From Leisingera aquimarina DSM 24565 (lineage in GTDB: Bacteria > Pseudomonadota > Alphaproteobacteria > Rhodobacterales > Rhodobacteraceae), in contig NZ_KI421504.1 of assembly GCF_000473165.1 (NCBI RefSeq), forward strand, positions 3,200,094-3,264,093: a stretch of DNA of 64,000 nt, given 5' to 3'. The number at the start of each line of letters is the position of its first letter. The stretch's first letter is position 1. A program made the translations under genes and the position numbers. Under the pieces are notes generated by a model that worked only from the letters and a program-made list of their open reading frames with translations, was not told the origin of the DNA and did not search any database. Positions 53,223 through 60,411 of this stretch are shown here, piece after piece.

Positions 53223-53455
53223 GCGGCTTCCTCTCCACTGGCGTCGGGATGGCCTTTGAAAAGGTGCTCAGGAACCTTGGTTCCCCTCCTGTCACAGTAT
53301 TCGCGAACCTTCCAAAACCAGTGAGCCGGAAACAGGCCGACACGTTTTGCGCGTGTGACAAGCTGGACCGAAAACCCAGTCTCCTTTTGAAACTGGGCAC
53401 GGTCAGATACCTCGAGGAATTCAGCAACTGTCTGGGGTCTATTCTCTTCATTCAT
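53219..53455 (-). CDS. Cro-like regulator
   Basis: 78 residues: MNEENRPQTVAEFLEVSDRA, with a helix-turn-helix candidate between residues 20 and 60 (QKETGFSVQLVTRAKRVGLF, HWFWKVREYCDRR). It is divergent from the XRE repressor gene, with 80 bp in between, the classical arrangement of a lambdoid switch. Role inferred from position. Confidence 0.65.
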   Translation of the reverse strand: MNEENRPQTVAEFLEVSDRAQFQKETGFSVQLVTRAKRVGLFPAHWFWKVREYCDRRGTKVPEHLFKGHPDASGEEAA

Positions 53456-53465
53456 GCGTACAGTT

Positions 53466-53508
53466 ACTATGCATTACGTTTAGTTTATAAATACGCAAAT
53501 TGTTCAGT
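53466..53508. promoter_or_regulatory. Two candidate operator sites in the divergent regulator gap
   Basis: GCATTACGTTTAG (53471-53483) and GCAAATTGTTCAG (53495-53507), 24 bp apart, fit the pattern GCAWWWTGYTYRG with one or two mismatches. Two further matches are at 54048 and 54078. Confidence 0.5.
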
Positions 53509-53535
53509 GCTGCAATTCAGCTTCAAGGGTAGATA

Positions 53536-53802
53536 TTGAACATGCTGGAAGACCAGGAAGACCATATTGAAGCCGTAGCAGCGCGCCTGAGGCGGGTCCG
53601 GGAGATACTCGGCCTCTCAAAGAAGGAGTTTGCGGAGCGGGCAGGCATGACCGAACAGGGCTACGGCCCCTTCGAGAACGCAAAGCGTGAACTATCCCTG
53701 ACCGCCGCCAAAAAGTTAAGGAAACGCTACGGCTTGCCGCTCGAGTTCATGTACTTCGGGAAGATCGAAGACCTACCCACCAGAATCTCCAAAGAGCTGT
53801 AA
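53536..53802 (+). CDS. XRE-family repressor
   Basis: 88 residues with a helix-turn-helix between 16 and 70: RLRRVREILGLSKKEFAERA, GMTEQGYGPFENAKRELSLTAAKKL (shown in parts). Start TTG at 53536 or ATG at 53542, with AAGGG upstream. It lacks a C-terminal cleavage or multimerisation domain, so it is a short repressor, typical of P22-like or satellite phages. Divergent from the Cro-like gene; likely binds the repeated sites in the gap. Confidence 0.8.
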   Translation: MNMLEDQEDHIEAVAARLRRVREILGLSKKEFAERAGMTEQGYGPFENAKRELSLTAAKKLRKRYGLPLEFMYFGKIEDLPTRISKEL

Positions 53803-53903
53803 TCCAACCCTTCCGTAAGATCAGCCCAGAAATCCAAGGGCAGCCCCGAACGCTTGCGAGCCTCTTTTAGCAACCGCAAGAACCTTTCGTCGTCAGTATT
53901 CAT
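53727..53903 (-). CDS. Possible antisense small ORF
   Basis: 58 codons starting MNTDDERFLRLLKEARKRSG and containing LDFWADLTEGLDYSSLE, a helical, protein-like composition. It overlaps the end of the XRE gene by 76 bp on the opposite strand. SD is weak. It may be a real small gene reading against the repressor mRNA. Confidence 0.3.
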   Translation of the reverse strand: MNTDDERFLRLLKEARKRSGLPLDFWADLTEGLDYSSLEILVGRSSIFPKYMNSSGKP

Positions 53904-54041
53904 TGGTCTTATTCCGCATCAGCTAGAGATGTTTTCGGGGGTCAACTGGCCTCTGACCACCAATGAGTTGCGCCAAATCTGCAATCTCAGAATCCCCCAC
54001 CGGCAATAGCTGCGCTAAATCGTAGACCTGGCACTAACGCG

Positions 54042-54090
54042 AACTAAGCATTTTGTTTAGTTTTTATCTTGAGCTACGCATTTTGCTTGG
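54042..54090. promoter_or_regulatory. Two candidate operator sites upstream of the 54126 gene
   Basis: AACTAA-GCATTTTGT-TTAGTT (54042-54062) is a perfect 6-bp inverted repeat around a 9-nt centre, and the related GCATTTTGCTTGG is at 54078-54090. Both resemble the sites at 53471 and 53495, suggesting one regulator controls both loci. Confidence 0.55.
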
Positions 54091-54125
54091 CTTATCGATG
54101 GCGGTATCAACCGATGGAGGATTGA

Positions 54126-54407
54126 ATGCAAGACCAAACCAACAGTGTGCTTCGGGATGCCCGCCAGATTGCCGGATCGCCCGAGAACTACCTTGACGAC
54201 ACCACCCTGTTCACGACCGCATGGGCCGCCATGAAGGCTGCGCGCGGCCAGGGCTTTGACCCTGCCCGCCTGCGCGCCGCGCATCTGATTGACCGGCCCG
54301 AACCCGCGCCGGAGCCGACCGACCAGACCCTCGCCCGTGTCGGCGCCAGGGTGCGCAGCCTAATCGCGGAAAAGAATATCACGGTGCCGCGCCGCGATGC
54401 AGCCTGA
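54126..54407 (+). CDS. Early phage protein of unknown function
   Basis: 93 residues, MQDQTNSVLRDARQIAGSPE, with FTTAWAAMKAARGQGFDPAR and a charged tail (VPRRDAA). SD GGAGG is six bases before the ATG. Its promoter carries two operator-like repeats shared with the divergent regulator gap. No family recognised. First gene of the rightward early set. Confidence 0.6.
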   Translation: MQDQTNSVLRDARQIAGSPENYLDDTTLFTTAWAAMKAARGQGFDPARLRAAHLIDRPEPAPEPTDQTLARVGARVRSLIAEKNITVPRRDAA

Positions 54408-54518
54408 CCCTGCATTCGCTGTCATGCCCTCTGATATCATGACCGCCGCCGGAGCGGCCTGCCGCCCGGCCCCACGCGGCCCGCCCGCACAAAAATAACT
54501 GACAAACCGGAGCCTGAA

Positions 54519-54600
54519 GGAGGATTGCACGCGCCGGTTTCTCTTGAGCATCTGCGCCACTGCCTTGCGGCGCGGACCGGCGCGGGCGGTGCAATCCTCC
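54519..54600 (+). ncRNA. Long hairpin that sequesters a perfect Shine-Dalgarno sequence
   Basis: GGAGGATTGCAC (54519-54530) pairs with GTGCAATCCTCC (54589-54600), and directly inside them GCGCCGGT (54531-54538) pairs with ACCGGCGC (54576-54583). The result is a 20-bp stem with only a 5-nt bulge. The left arm includes AAGGAGG, a perfect anti-16S match. It lies in a 230-bp gap and could be an RNA regulator, an attenuator or a stable 5' leader. Confidence 0.6.
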
Positions 54601-54637
54601 AAATTCTCGCCCGCGCCACCAATGAACAGGACACGCC

Positions 54638-54895
54638 ATGACGATAGAGCAAGCAGACACCGCCGCGCGGTTTGCAGAGACCATCGCCGGTATGATCGGC
54701 AGGGACCGCCGCGACACCGTCGCCTGCGCCGTGATCGAGACCGGCGGACTTTACCCCTACCAGGCTCCAGCGCAGGCGCTGGTCGAGATCCAGCTGCACG
54801 GCATCTGCGCCACCGGCACGGGCGAAGACGAGGCAATCGACAACTGGATCGCCAAGGCGCGCCTGGCTCATTCCGGATCTGCAGGGGCTGAGTAG
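54638..54895 (+). CDS. Early phage protein of unknown function
   Basis: 85 residues: MTIEQADTAARFAETIAGMI, then ACAVIETGGLYPYQAPAQAL and ICATGTGEDEAIDNWIAKAR. Similar segments (TGxDxxxxAxxxWIxxAR) are seen in the next gene, suggesting the two are distantly related. They share one base (54895). No known function. Confidence 0.6.
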   Translation: MTIEQADTAARFAETIAGMIGRDRRDTVACAVIETGGLYPYQAPAQALVEIQLHGICATGTGEDEAIDNWIAKARLAHSGSAGAE

Positions 54896-55269
54896 TGGAA
54901 CCCACCCGGCAAGAAATCTACGCTGCGGCGCAGGATATGCAAAGCCGCTGCCCGTTCCGCCAGGCGATGCTGCTGCAGACGCTGGGCGGCAAGGTTTTCC
55001 CAGGCAGCGCCGATCCCAGCGACCGCTTTGATTACGATGCCGTGCGCTGGCACGTCTCCCTGCTGGGCATCACGGCCAGCGGCGACGACATGCCCAGCGC
55101 TCTGGACGCGTGGATCCGCTCGGCCCGGCTCCATCACACGCTCGACGGCTCCCGGGGCGCGACCGATGGGCGGCCCGATTGCCCCTACAGCGGCCAGGCG
55201 CCGTTGCCCAAAACACTCCCTGTTGCCGAGGCCAGAAACCTGCCGACGCATCAACTGGCCCGGGGTTAG
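54895..55269 (+). CDS. Early phage protein, relative of the preceding gene
   Basis: 124 residues starting at a GTG (MEPTRQEIYAAAQDMQSRCP). It has VRWHVSLLGITASGDDMPSA and LDAWIRSARL, echoing the preceding protein. The start overlaps the previous stop by one base, so it is translated by coupling. A terminator overlaps its end. Function unknown. Confidence 0.6.
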   Translation: MEPTRQEIYAAAQDMQSRCPFRQAMLLQTLGGKVFPGSADPSDRFDYDAVRWHVSLLGITASGDDMPSALDAWIRSARLHHTLDGSRGATDGRPDCPYSGQAPLPKTLPVAEARNLPTHQLARG

Positions 55270-55284
55270 CCCCCGGCCCTTTTT
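55257..55284 (+). terminator. Intrinsic terminator inside the early block
   Basis: GGCCCGGGG-TTAG-CCCCCGGCC, one mismatch, followed by CTTTTT. It overlaps the 3' end of the preceding gene. Confidence 0.75.
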
Positions 55285-55322
55285 GAACACCCGCGGGATG
55301 GTACCCGCCGAAAGGAACGCAG

Positions 55323-55766
55323 ATGAAGAAACTGAAATCCATCTCAGCCTATGGCTTGGCCGCGCTGCCCCTGGCCGCACTGACCCTGGCCGCTTGTAAC
55401 GAGGATGACGCTGTAATTGCATCCCGCAACCTATCCAAAGCTGCCGATAACTTCGAAATCATCCGCAACATTGTGTTTTACAATACGTGGACAGACACCG
55501 AAGTGGTTTCGGTCTTGGGGCGATGCTCCATCGAGGATTACACGCAAAAGCTGGCGGCCGTCTGCAAGGACGGTGTGGGGGACTTCAAGAAGCACTACCT
55601 TGGACGCTCTGAGAACCTCTCCTATTTCGCGGTGCAGGCAGTGGGCGCGGACGTCTCGACCTTCCACACTCGCATCACATGGAAGCCCCAAAGCTTTCTC
55701 CCGGATATCGACCTGCACACCAGTGGCGAAGAATTGCTAGAGAACGCTTCCGAGGCAAACCAGTAG
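55323..55766 (+). CDS. Phage lipoprotein (beta-sandwich type)
   Basis: 147 residues with a lipoprotein signal (MKKLKSISAYGLAALPLAAL then TLAACNED, lipobox LAAC). The segments SRNLSKAADNFEIIRNIVFY and DFKKHYLGRSENLSYFAVQA, then WKPQSFLPDIDLHTSG match a lipoprotein widespread in phages and prophages. A role in blocking superinfection at the envelope is plausible, not shown. Preceded by a terminator, so it probably has its own promoter. Confidence 0.75.
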   Translation: MKKLKSISAYGLAALPLAALTLAACNEDDAVIASRNLSKAADNFEIIRNIVFYNTWTDTEVVSVLGRCSIEDYTQKLAAVCKDGVGDFKKHYLGRSENLSYFAVQAVGADVSTFHTRITWKPQSFLPDIDLHTSGEELLENASEANQ

Positions 55767-55844
55767 CCCACTTTTCCCTGGCGCGGCAGCCACCACTCAC
55801 GAACCGGCCGCGCCCAGCGCCACAGAAACACTGGTAGAATCGAA

Positions 55845-56534
55845 ATGAAGCCCCTGAAAGTTCTGATCGGCTGCGAGACTTCCGGCATCGCCCGCCGCAC
55901 CTTTTCTGACCGTAACCATAACGTATGGTCCTGCGACATCGCGGCGGCCGAAGACGGATCGAACCCCCATATCCGCTGCGACATTCGCGACGGCATCCTA
56001 TTTGAGGGCTGGGACCTGCTCGCAGTAATGCACCCACCCTGCACCCGCCTCTGCCGCTCTGGCCGCCGCTGGATGAGCGGCCCGGGAAAGTGGACTGAGC
56101 CGAAACAACTGCCCAAGGGCAAAAGCTGGGACGACATGCGCGCTGAGTTCGAACCCGGCATCAGCATCTTCACCGCCTGCTGGACAGCACCCATCCCGCG
56201 CGTTGCCATCGAGAACCCTGAAATGAACGACCTGGCTCGCGACAGGATGCCTGCCGATCTGCCCGCGCCGCAGATGGTGCAGCCGCACTGGTTCGGCGAA
56301 CCGACGTACAAGGCAACAGGCTGGTATATTCGCGGATTGCCCCAGCTGGTCGAGACACAGCGCTTGCCGGAGCCTGAGCGGGGCACAGACGAATGGAAAA
56401 AATGGAACCGGATCCACCGCATGCCGCCCAGCGCGGAACGTGCTCGCCTGCGCAGCCGGTCTTTCCCAGGAATGATGAATGCCGCAGCCGACCAGTGGGG
56501 CGGCTGGGCCAGAAGGCAAGAGGCAGCAGTATGA
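55845..56534 (+). CDS. Phage DNA cytosine-methyltransferase-like protein
   Basis: 229 residues. The N-terminal motif LIGCETSGIARRTFSDRNHN and DIAAAED are SAM-binding-like. HPPCTRLCRSGRRW contains the PC motif with the catalytic Cys of C5-methyltransferases, and PRVAIENPEMNDL supplies the ENP (ENV-like) motif. It lacks a target-recognition domain of normal size. Such proteins are common in phages and may protect DNA. The ATGA stop overlaps the excisionase gene. Confidence 0.75.
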   Translation: MKPLKVLIGCETSGIARRTFSDRNHNVWSCDIAAAEDGSNPHIRCDIRDGILFEGWDLLAVMHPPCTRLCRSGRRWMSGPGKWTEPKQLPKGKSWDDMRAEFEPGISIFTACWTAPIPRVAIENPEMNDLARDRMPADLPAPQMVQPHWFGEPTYKATGWYIRGLPQLVETQRLPEPERGTDEWKKWNRIHRMPPSAERARLRSRSFPGMMNAAADQWGGWARRQEAAV

Positions 56535-56713
56535 GCGCTCAAATGAAAATCTATGCCCGGATCAAAGAGCGCCGCGATCTGTTCGGCATGAGCCGGGCGA
56601 CCGTATACCGGCGCGCAAAGGAAAAGTGCTTCCCGATCTACAAGCGCAACGGCATGTCGGTGGTCAAAATCGAGGAAGTGACAGCCTGGCTTGAAGCCGA
56701 AACCCTATACTGA
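56531..56713 (+). CDS. Excisionase-like winged-helix protein
   Basis: 60 residues: KIYARIKERRDLFGMSRATV, then YRRAKEKCFPIYKRNGMSVV and KIEEVTAWLEAETLY. The small MerR-like/excisionase fold is typical of proteins near phage integrases. The ATG overlaps the preceding stop by 4 bp (ATGA). No integrase follows, unlike in intact phages. Confidence 0.7.
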   Translation: MSAQMKIYARIKERRDLFGMSRATVYRRAKEKCFPIYKRNGMSVVKIEEVTAWLEAETLY

Positions 56714-56794
56714 TTTGCCTGGGGGGCCATCTGGGGAACCAGCAAATTCACCTCGCGCACCGCGCCATAAAAACAAGGGTTCTATTGAGAGTAA

Positions 56795-56899
56795 ATGGTG
56801 CGCCTAAAGAGAGAAAGTTCGAACACTCTAATTGATGCACTCCTTGAGTGGGAAGAGAGAATCGAAGCCTTCAAATTGGAAAATGTACCGCCGGTTTAG
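56795..56899 (+). CDS. Small ORF of doubtful status
   Basis: 34 codons, MVRLKRESSNTLIDALLEWE and a short tail. Amphipathic and protein-like, but SD is poor. It might be the end of a lost gene. Confidence 0.25.
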   Translation: MVRLKRESSNTLIDALLEWEERIEAFKLENVPPV

Positions 56900-56938
56900 C
56901 TCCAATCAGCTCTACCTGAAGATGCCATGCACGAAGAA

Positions 56939-56969
56939 AAACGACCTGGTTTCCAGGTCGTTTGCTTTT
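56939..56969 (+). terminator. Intrinsic terminator after the excisionase block
   Basis: AAACGACCTGG (56939-56949), TTT, CCAGGTCGTTT (56953-56963), then GCTTTTC. Also fits the minus strand only weakly. Confidence 0.8.
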
Positions 56970-57134
56970 CTCGGGCGGAAATATCCCTCCGACCCCAACC
57001 GAACTTGCAGATAGGAACTCTACTTTGAATTTGGGAACACCTTGTGAACATCAATGTGCTCACGAGTAAATCGCTCTGAATTCTGAAACTCGCTTGACTG
57101 CGTGCAATCTCTAACCTGGCATTTTTTGGGACAG

Positions 57135-57548
57135 TTAAACACGGCGCAGAGCGAGTTTTAGCTGTCTCATAGCAGCTTGCAGGTCTCGAACTTGCCTGCG
57201 AATACGCTGAAAACTCTTCCACCTCTCAGCCAACTGGCGGAGCCTTTCCCTATTCTCGTCAAAAATCAGATGTTCCGAGGTATCGATACGCATAGCCAGG
57301 TCACCATAACCAGGCTTGAGCTCGTTCAGTGCAGTCCTGATTTCTACCACCATAAGATCCAACGCGTTTTCATCGTTAATGGCCAGCGGGTCCCCATCTT
57401 TCAGACGCTGCAACAGTTGCGGCAGGAACGGACGGAGGTTGTGGGCGGGACGGATACCAACTTCCTCCCATCCCTCGGCGAGCCATCGTCCTTGCCTTAT
57501 TGATGAAAGAACGGCTTGCTCGAGCTGCTCATTGATTGCGTTCGCCAT
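57135..57548 (-). CDS. Protein of unknown function in AT-richer block
   Basis: 137 residues, MANAINEQLEQAVLSSIRQG, helical throughout with a basic C-terminal coiled coil (WKSFQRIRRQVRDLQAAMRQ, then LKLALRRV). SD AAGGAG 8 bases before ATG. Lower GC than the core genes. Last gene of a minus-strand set starting at 58717. No family recognised. Confidence 0.65.
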   Translation of the reverse strand: MANAINEQLEQAVLSSIRQGRWLAEGWEEVGIRPAHNLRPFLPQLLQRLKDGDPLAINDENALDLMVVEIRTALNELKPGYGDLAMRIDTSEHLIFDENRERLRQLAERWKSFQRIRRQVRDLQAAMRQLKLALRRV

Positions 57549-57640
57549 GGAAAATCTCCTTTGCTGAGGTGGTCACTGAAATGGGACATCATTGTCTCTC
57601 AAGAAGCCGAGGTGGGCAGGCAGACCCCGGCTTTGCTGTT

Positions 57641-58015
57641 TCATACTGGCTTCAGCGCATTGGGAGCATCAACCTGAGCTGAGATGTACATTCGCAGGTG
57701 ATCGGATAGTTCATCCGACAGAAGACAGATGTTTTCCACAATGGGCGAGGTTGGATCGATCTCGGCGAAACACGCCGCCTCGATTCGGTCCGGATCGTGA
57801 ACGTTTTCCAGAGTCAGCAAATCGTAGAGGCTGGTCAGATTACGCTCCATCCTGCGAGTCAGCTTTGGCTGGATTTCCAAATCATCCAACAGCGCCTGAA
57901 CGCAACGAACTCCGGGCTGGCCACCGAGCAGGACGGACGCATTCTGCAGAGCTTCCGATTTCAGGTGGAAAAAATCCCTGAGATCTTTCAGGGGGTCGTG
58001 GTGTAAGTCGAACAT
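57641..58015 (-). CDS. Protein of unknown function in AT-richer block
   Basis: 124 residues, MFDLHHDPLKDLRDFFHLKS, helical with LTRRMERNLTSLYDLLTLEN and ENICLLSDELSDHLRMYISA. SD GGAG eight bases before ATG. No family recognised. A longer frame to 58216 is unlikely because it has no SD and odd composition. Confidence 0.65.
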   Translation of the reverse strand: MFDLHHDPLKDLRDFFHLKSEALQNASVLLGGQPGVRCVQALLDDLEIQPKLTRRMERNLTSLYDLLTLENVHDPDRIEAACFAEIDPTSPIVENICLLSDELSDHLRMYISAQVDAPNALKPV

Positions 58016-58303
58016 TTTTCGTTCTCCTTCGCAGCACCCTCGCTTTCTTGCTCGGGTTTCAAGGGCGCCTGATTTCCTTCTTGGGTTTGCGCTAATGTCG
58101 GTTCGGAGAGGCTGCTGTCTCTCGCTGGTCACATTTTTTGGTTTGAATTGTTCTTTGTTTGGGGCTTCGAAAAAACTGCCCAAAACAAAGAAAATATGAA
58201 AACTAAGAACACTCACAGAATAGGTGTATCAGGTTCGATTGCCACTAATACCAACTCAACGCTGGCCTGCTCAAATTGCCAGTCAGGTTCCGTCTTTGAA
58301 CTT
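58016..58303. other. Spacer within the AT-richer block
   Basis: 288 bp. It contains an imperfect inverted repeat (CTTTGTTTGGGG near 58153 with CCCAAAACAAAG near 58179) and no gene. Confidence 0.4.
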
Positions 58304-58501
58304 TTATTGGCTATTCGTTCCAGTCTGTTCAAATTGTTGCAGATCCACTGCCTCAAAAAGATCCTTCATCATTCCAGCTTGGTCACGTGGAGGTAGGGGC
58401 GAACAACATTCTACGTTCATCTCGTCAAAAGCAGCCTGGATTTCCTGATACTGTTGAAATCGCCGCGCGATCCGCGCGGCATCGCTCGTAAGCACGATCA
58501 T
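58304..58501 (-). CDS. Serine-recombinase domain, C-terminal half (split)
   Basis: 65 residues beginning MIVLTSDAARIARRFQQYQE, which matches the second half of a resolvase catalytic domain (usual form VxVxxLDRLARSxxE). IAARR-like arginines of the family (ARIAR) are kept. SD AAGGAAAG is 4 nt before the ATG. The first half of the domain is the gene 9 nt upstream. No DNA-binding domain follows. Confidence 0.65.
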   Translation of the reverse strand: MIVLTSDAARIARRFQQYQEIQAAFDEMNVECCSPLPPRDQAGMMKDLFEAVDLQQFEQTGTNSQ

Positions 58502-58510
58502 TTTCTTTCC

Positions 58511-58717
58511 TTACTGTGAACGTAAAAACTGCGTCATCCATTGAAAAGCGGGGTGCTCGCCGTTTGCTCCGCAACCATGTTTCTGAAAAGTGCACTCGAT
58601 CATCAGCCCAGCATCAGCAGCCCTGTCCTCGCAATCCTGGATCTGGGAGAGAATTGCGGAAGGGTTCGCTGTTGCAGACTGGGCGTAGATAACGGCAGGA
58701 TGGCTTGAGTTTGACAT
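58511..58717 (-). CDS. Serine-recombinase domain, N-terminal half (split)
   Basis: 68 residues. SHPAVIYAQSATANPSAILS, then QIQDCEDRAADAGLMIECTF and HPAFQWMTQFLRSQ match the first half of resolvases. In the family motif YARVS, the Arg is Gln13, and the catalytic Ser position is Ala15 (with Ser14 just before). SD GAGGTG precedes the ATG. The second half is the next gene. Likely not active as a recombinase alone; could be regulatory or a remnant. Confidence 0.65.
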   Translation of the reverse strand: MSNSSHPAVIYAQSATANPSAILSQIQDCEDRAADAGLMIECTFQKHGCGANGEHPAFQWMTQFLRSQ

Positions 58718-59392
58718 TTTTCACCTCATAAGTTGTGGGTATTTCACAGCAGTTCCTCAGATTGCAGGCTCCGCGAGTGTCAAGAAGGGAGGTCAGGCGA
58801 AGCATTCACGGGTTGGCAGCCGAAACCTCGATCCGAACCTAAACGCACATGTCACTCTATGTAGCACATCCATCAAACGGCGAACCGTACCCCAGCTCTT
58901 AGTTTTCACGCTGAACGCAATACATGGGAACCTACGAAAAAACCGAAGTCGATGTGAGAAGATAGCCGCGGAATTCATTCCACAAAGGACAAATAGCTTT
59001 CCCAATCCAGTATTTTTCTCATTTTTGTTTTGGTTGATTTGTCTCATGACTATTACATTGGCTATTCTGAGAAAACCGAAGCCCCCTCAACGAAAAAATT
59101 TTGAAAGGTGTAGCTGCGAGGCGAACCGACGACTGAATCGCGGGACTTTCCCGCCGTTCCCTGCAAGGGCTCAATCGGCGCTGCATCAGCGAAGGTGACC
59201 TGTAAGAAGGGCGGACAGTGGCCTTTCGCTGTGCGCGCGAAACGATCCTGCCACCTCGATAAAAGCGGACACTCGGGCGATCATGGATTACGGGTTTGCT
59301 CCGCAGCGGCACATGGCGGCTCTGAGCCCATTCAGTCAAATGCTGCGCGCTCGACAAACAGCACCGAGGAAGCCCGTATCAGCTGATCCACG
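58718..59392. repeat. Boundary region with a probable dispersed repeat
   Basis: 675 bp without a convincing gene. The first 350 bp are AT-rich and phage-like. From about 59128 to 59380 the sequence (including GGGCGGACAGTGGCC and GGATTACGGGTTTGCTCCGC) resembles a GC-rich intergenic repeat I recall from Roseobacter genomes, where it is often miscalled as small ORFs. No terminal repeats recognised. Confidence 0.4.
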
Positions 59393-60406
59393 TCACCCAC
59401 CCCAAGTGTCCGACAGAATAAATCCGCTCGGAAATGGATCGCTGGGCTCCAGTCCGATCTGGGACATGCCATAGATCCAGCACTGACCGGTCACGCGTAC
59501 ACGACAGCCGCTGAAAGGCCCGATTTGTGCTTCTCTCAAGAGTTCGGCGCGGAATTCACCACCGATGATCGAGCGCGTCGTGATCTCATCACCCGGCCCG
59601 ATCTCTCCCTTGGCGAGCAGCACGGCCATAGCGGAATTGGTGCCGGTTCCGCAGGGCGAGCGGTCGGCGCGAGCCGGCTTGAGGGTCGTGCAATGGCGCA
59701 TAGCCCCGTCCGCTTCCCGCGCGCGGAACATCACGTAGGCCAGCCCGTGCACTTCGGGGATCTCGGGATGCGTAATTGCTGTTTGTTCGGCAATCTGGTC
59801 CCGCAGGGTGACGCCGATCTCGGCAAGCGCACGCGCGTTCTCCGGCGCAATTGCCAGCCTAATTTGATCCACATCGACCAGTGCATAAAACACGCCACCA
59901 TAGCACAAGTCATAAGCCACGCGGCCCCATTCAGCCGTCTCCACTTCGCCTGATGCAGCTACGAACGAGGGTGGCATGTCCAGACTGACACCCGTGACCT
60001 TGCCGTCCCTGCAGCTGGCCGTCGCTTGCACCAATCCGGCGGCCGTATCCAACGTCACCACGGTTTCCGGTTCGACCATCTCCATCATCCCGGTTTCCAG
60101 TATGGCCGTGACAGCACACATGGAATTGGACCCCGACATGGCGTGGGCCTGATCGTTTTGTAGCACAATCATGCCGAAATCGGCCTCCGGATGGCAGGCC
60201 GGTGGGATCAGCACGAAGGAATGGTTGGCGGCGGCGCGTGGCTCGGAACAGAGCCAGCGGCGCAAGCTGTCGTCCACTTCGTTGATATGGGCCAGCTTGG
60301 CCGCCATTGTGTCGCCGGGAATGTCCAGAACACCGCCGGTGATGACCCGCCCGATCTCACCTGCACAGTGAACATCGACGGTCTGCAGCGTGCGCTTCCA
60401 CCGCAT
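59393..60406 (-). CDS. Proline-racemase-family enzyme, probable hydroxyproline epimerase
   Basis: 337 residues. The family has a pair of catalytic residues: first site in HAMSGSNSMC (Ser where most have Cys, MCG), second in RSPCGTGTNSAMA (Cys). This Ser-Cys type, known to have hydroxyproline epimerase activity, differs from Cys-Cys epimerases and Cys-Thr dehydratases. The operon contains enzymes for the D-hydroxyproline route, so 4-hydroxyproline 2-epimerase is most likely; 3-hydroxyproline activity is possible. The start is MRWKRTLQTVDVH (60406), five bases after the aldehyde dehydrogenase stop. Confidence 0.82.
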   Translation of the reverse strand: MRWKRTLQTVDVHCAGEIGRVITGGVLDIPGDTMAAKLAHINEVDDSLRRWLCSEPRAAANHSFVLIPPACHPEADFGMIVLQNDQAHAMSGSNSMCAVTAILETGMMEMVEPETVVTLDTAAGLVQATASCRDGKVTGVSLDMPPSFVAASGEVETAEWGRVAYDLCYGGVFYALVDVDQIRLAIAPENARALAEIGVTLRDQIAEQTAITHPEIPEVHGLAYVMFRAREADGAMRHCTTLKPARADRSPCGTGTNSAMAVLLAKGEIGPGDEITTRSIIGGEFRAELLREAQIGPFSGCRVRVTGQCWIYGMSQIGLEPSDPFPSGFILSDTWGG

Positions 60407-60411
60407 GGTTC

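Larger units (their letters stand above)
56714..57134. other. Gap where an integrase would be expected
   Basis: 421 bp. Contents are one small ORF (56795-56899), a terminator (56939-56963 plus U-run) and AT-rich DNA. No integrase motif and no obvious att direct repeat. Confidence 0.45.
47985..58717. mobile_element. Defective prophage / genomic island
   Basis: Block of phage-type genes: truncated tail gene, DUF1064, FtsK-gamma/GapR fusion, replication-type genes, two methyltransferase-like genes, divergent Cro-like and XRE regulators, lipoprotein and excisionase, then four AT-richer minus-strand genes ending in a split recombinase domain. No integrase, terminase, portal or capsid gene is present, and the IS66 remnant cuts the tail gene. 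The right boundary is uncertain (56.7-59.1 kb). No attachment-site repeat was found by eye. Confidence 0.7.

Noticed and set aside
56817-56823. GTTCGAA, as in a tRNA T-loop, considered as a tRNA end or attachment site
   Set aside because: No acceptor stem, anticodon arm or CCA end fits around it.
58793-59047. 84-codon minus-strand frame
   Set aside because: No SD and a composition unlike a protein; overlaps AT-rich boundary DNA.
59019-59357. 112-codon minus-strand frame
   Set aside because: Arg/Ser/Pro-rich; it matches an intergenic repeat that is often miscalled as a gene.
56714-59392. Search for an integrase and att direct repeats at the right edge of the prophage
   Set aside because: No tyrosine- or intact serine-integrase motif and no direct repeat longer than chance could be found by eye.
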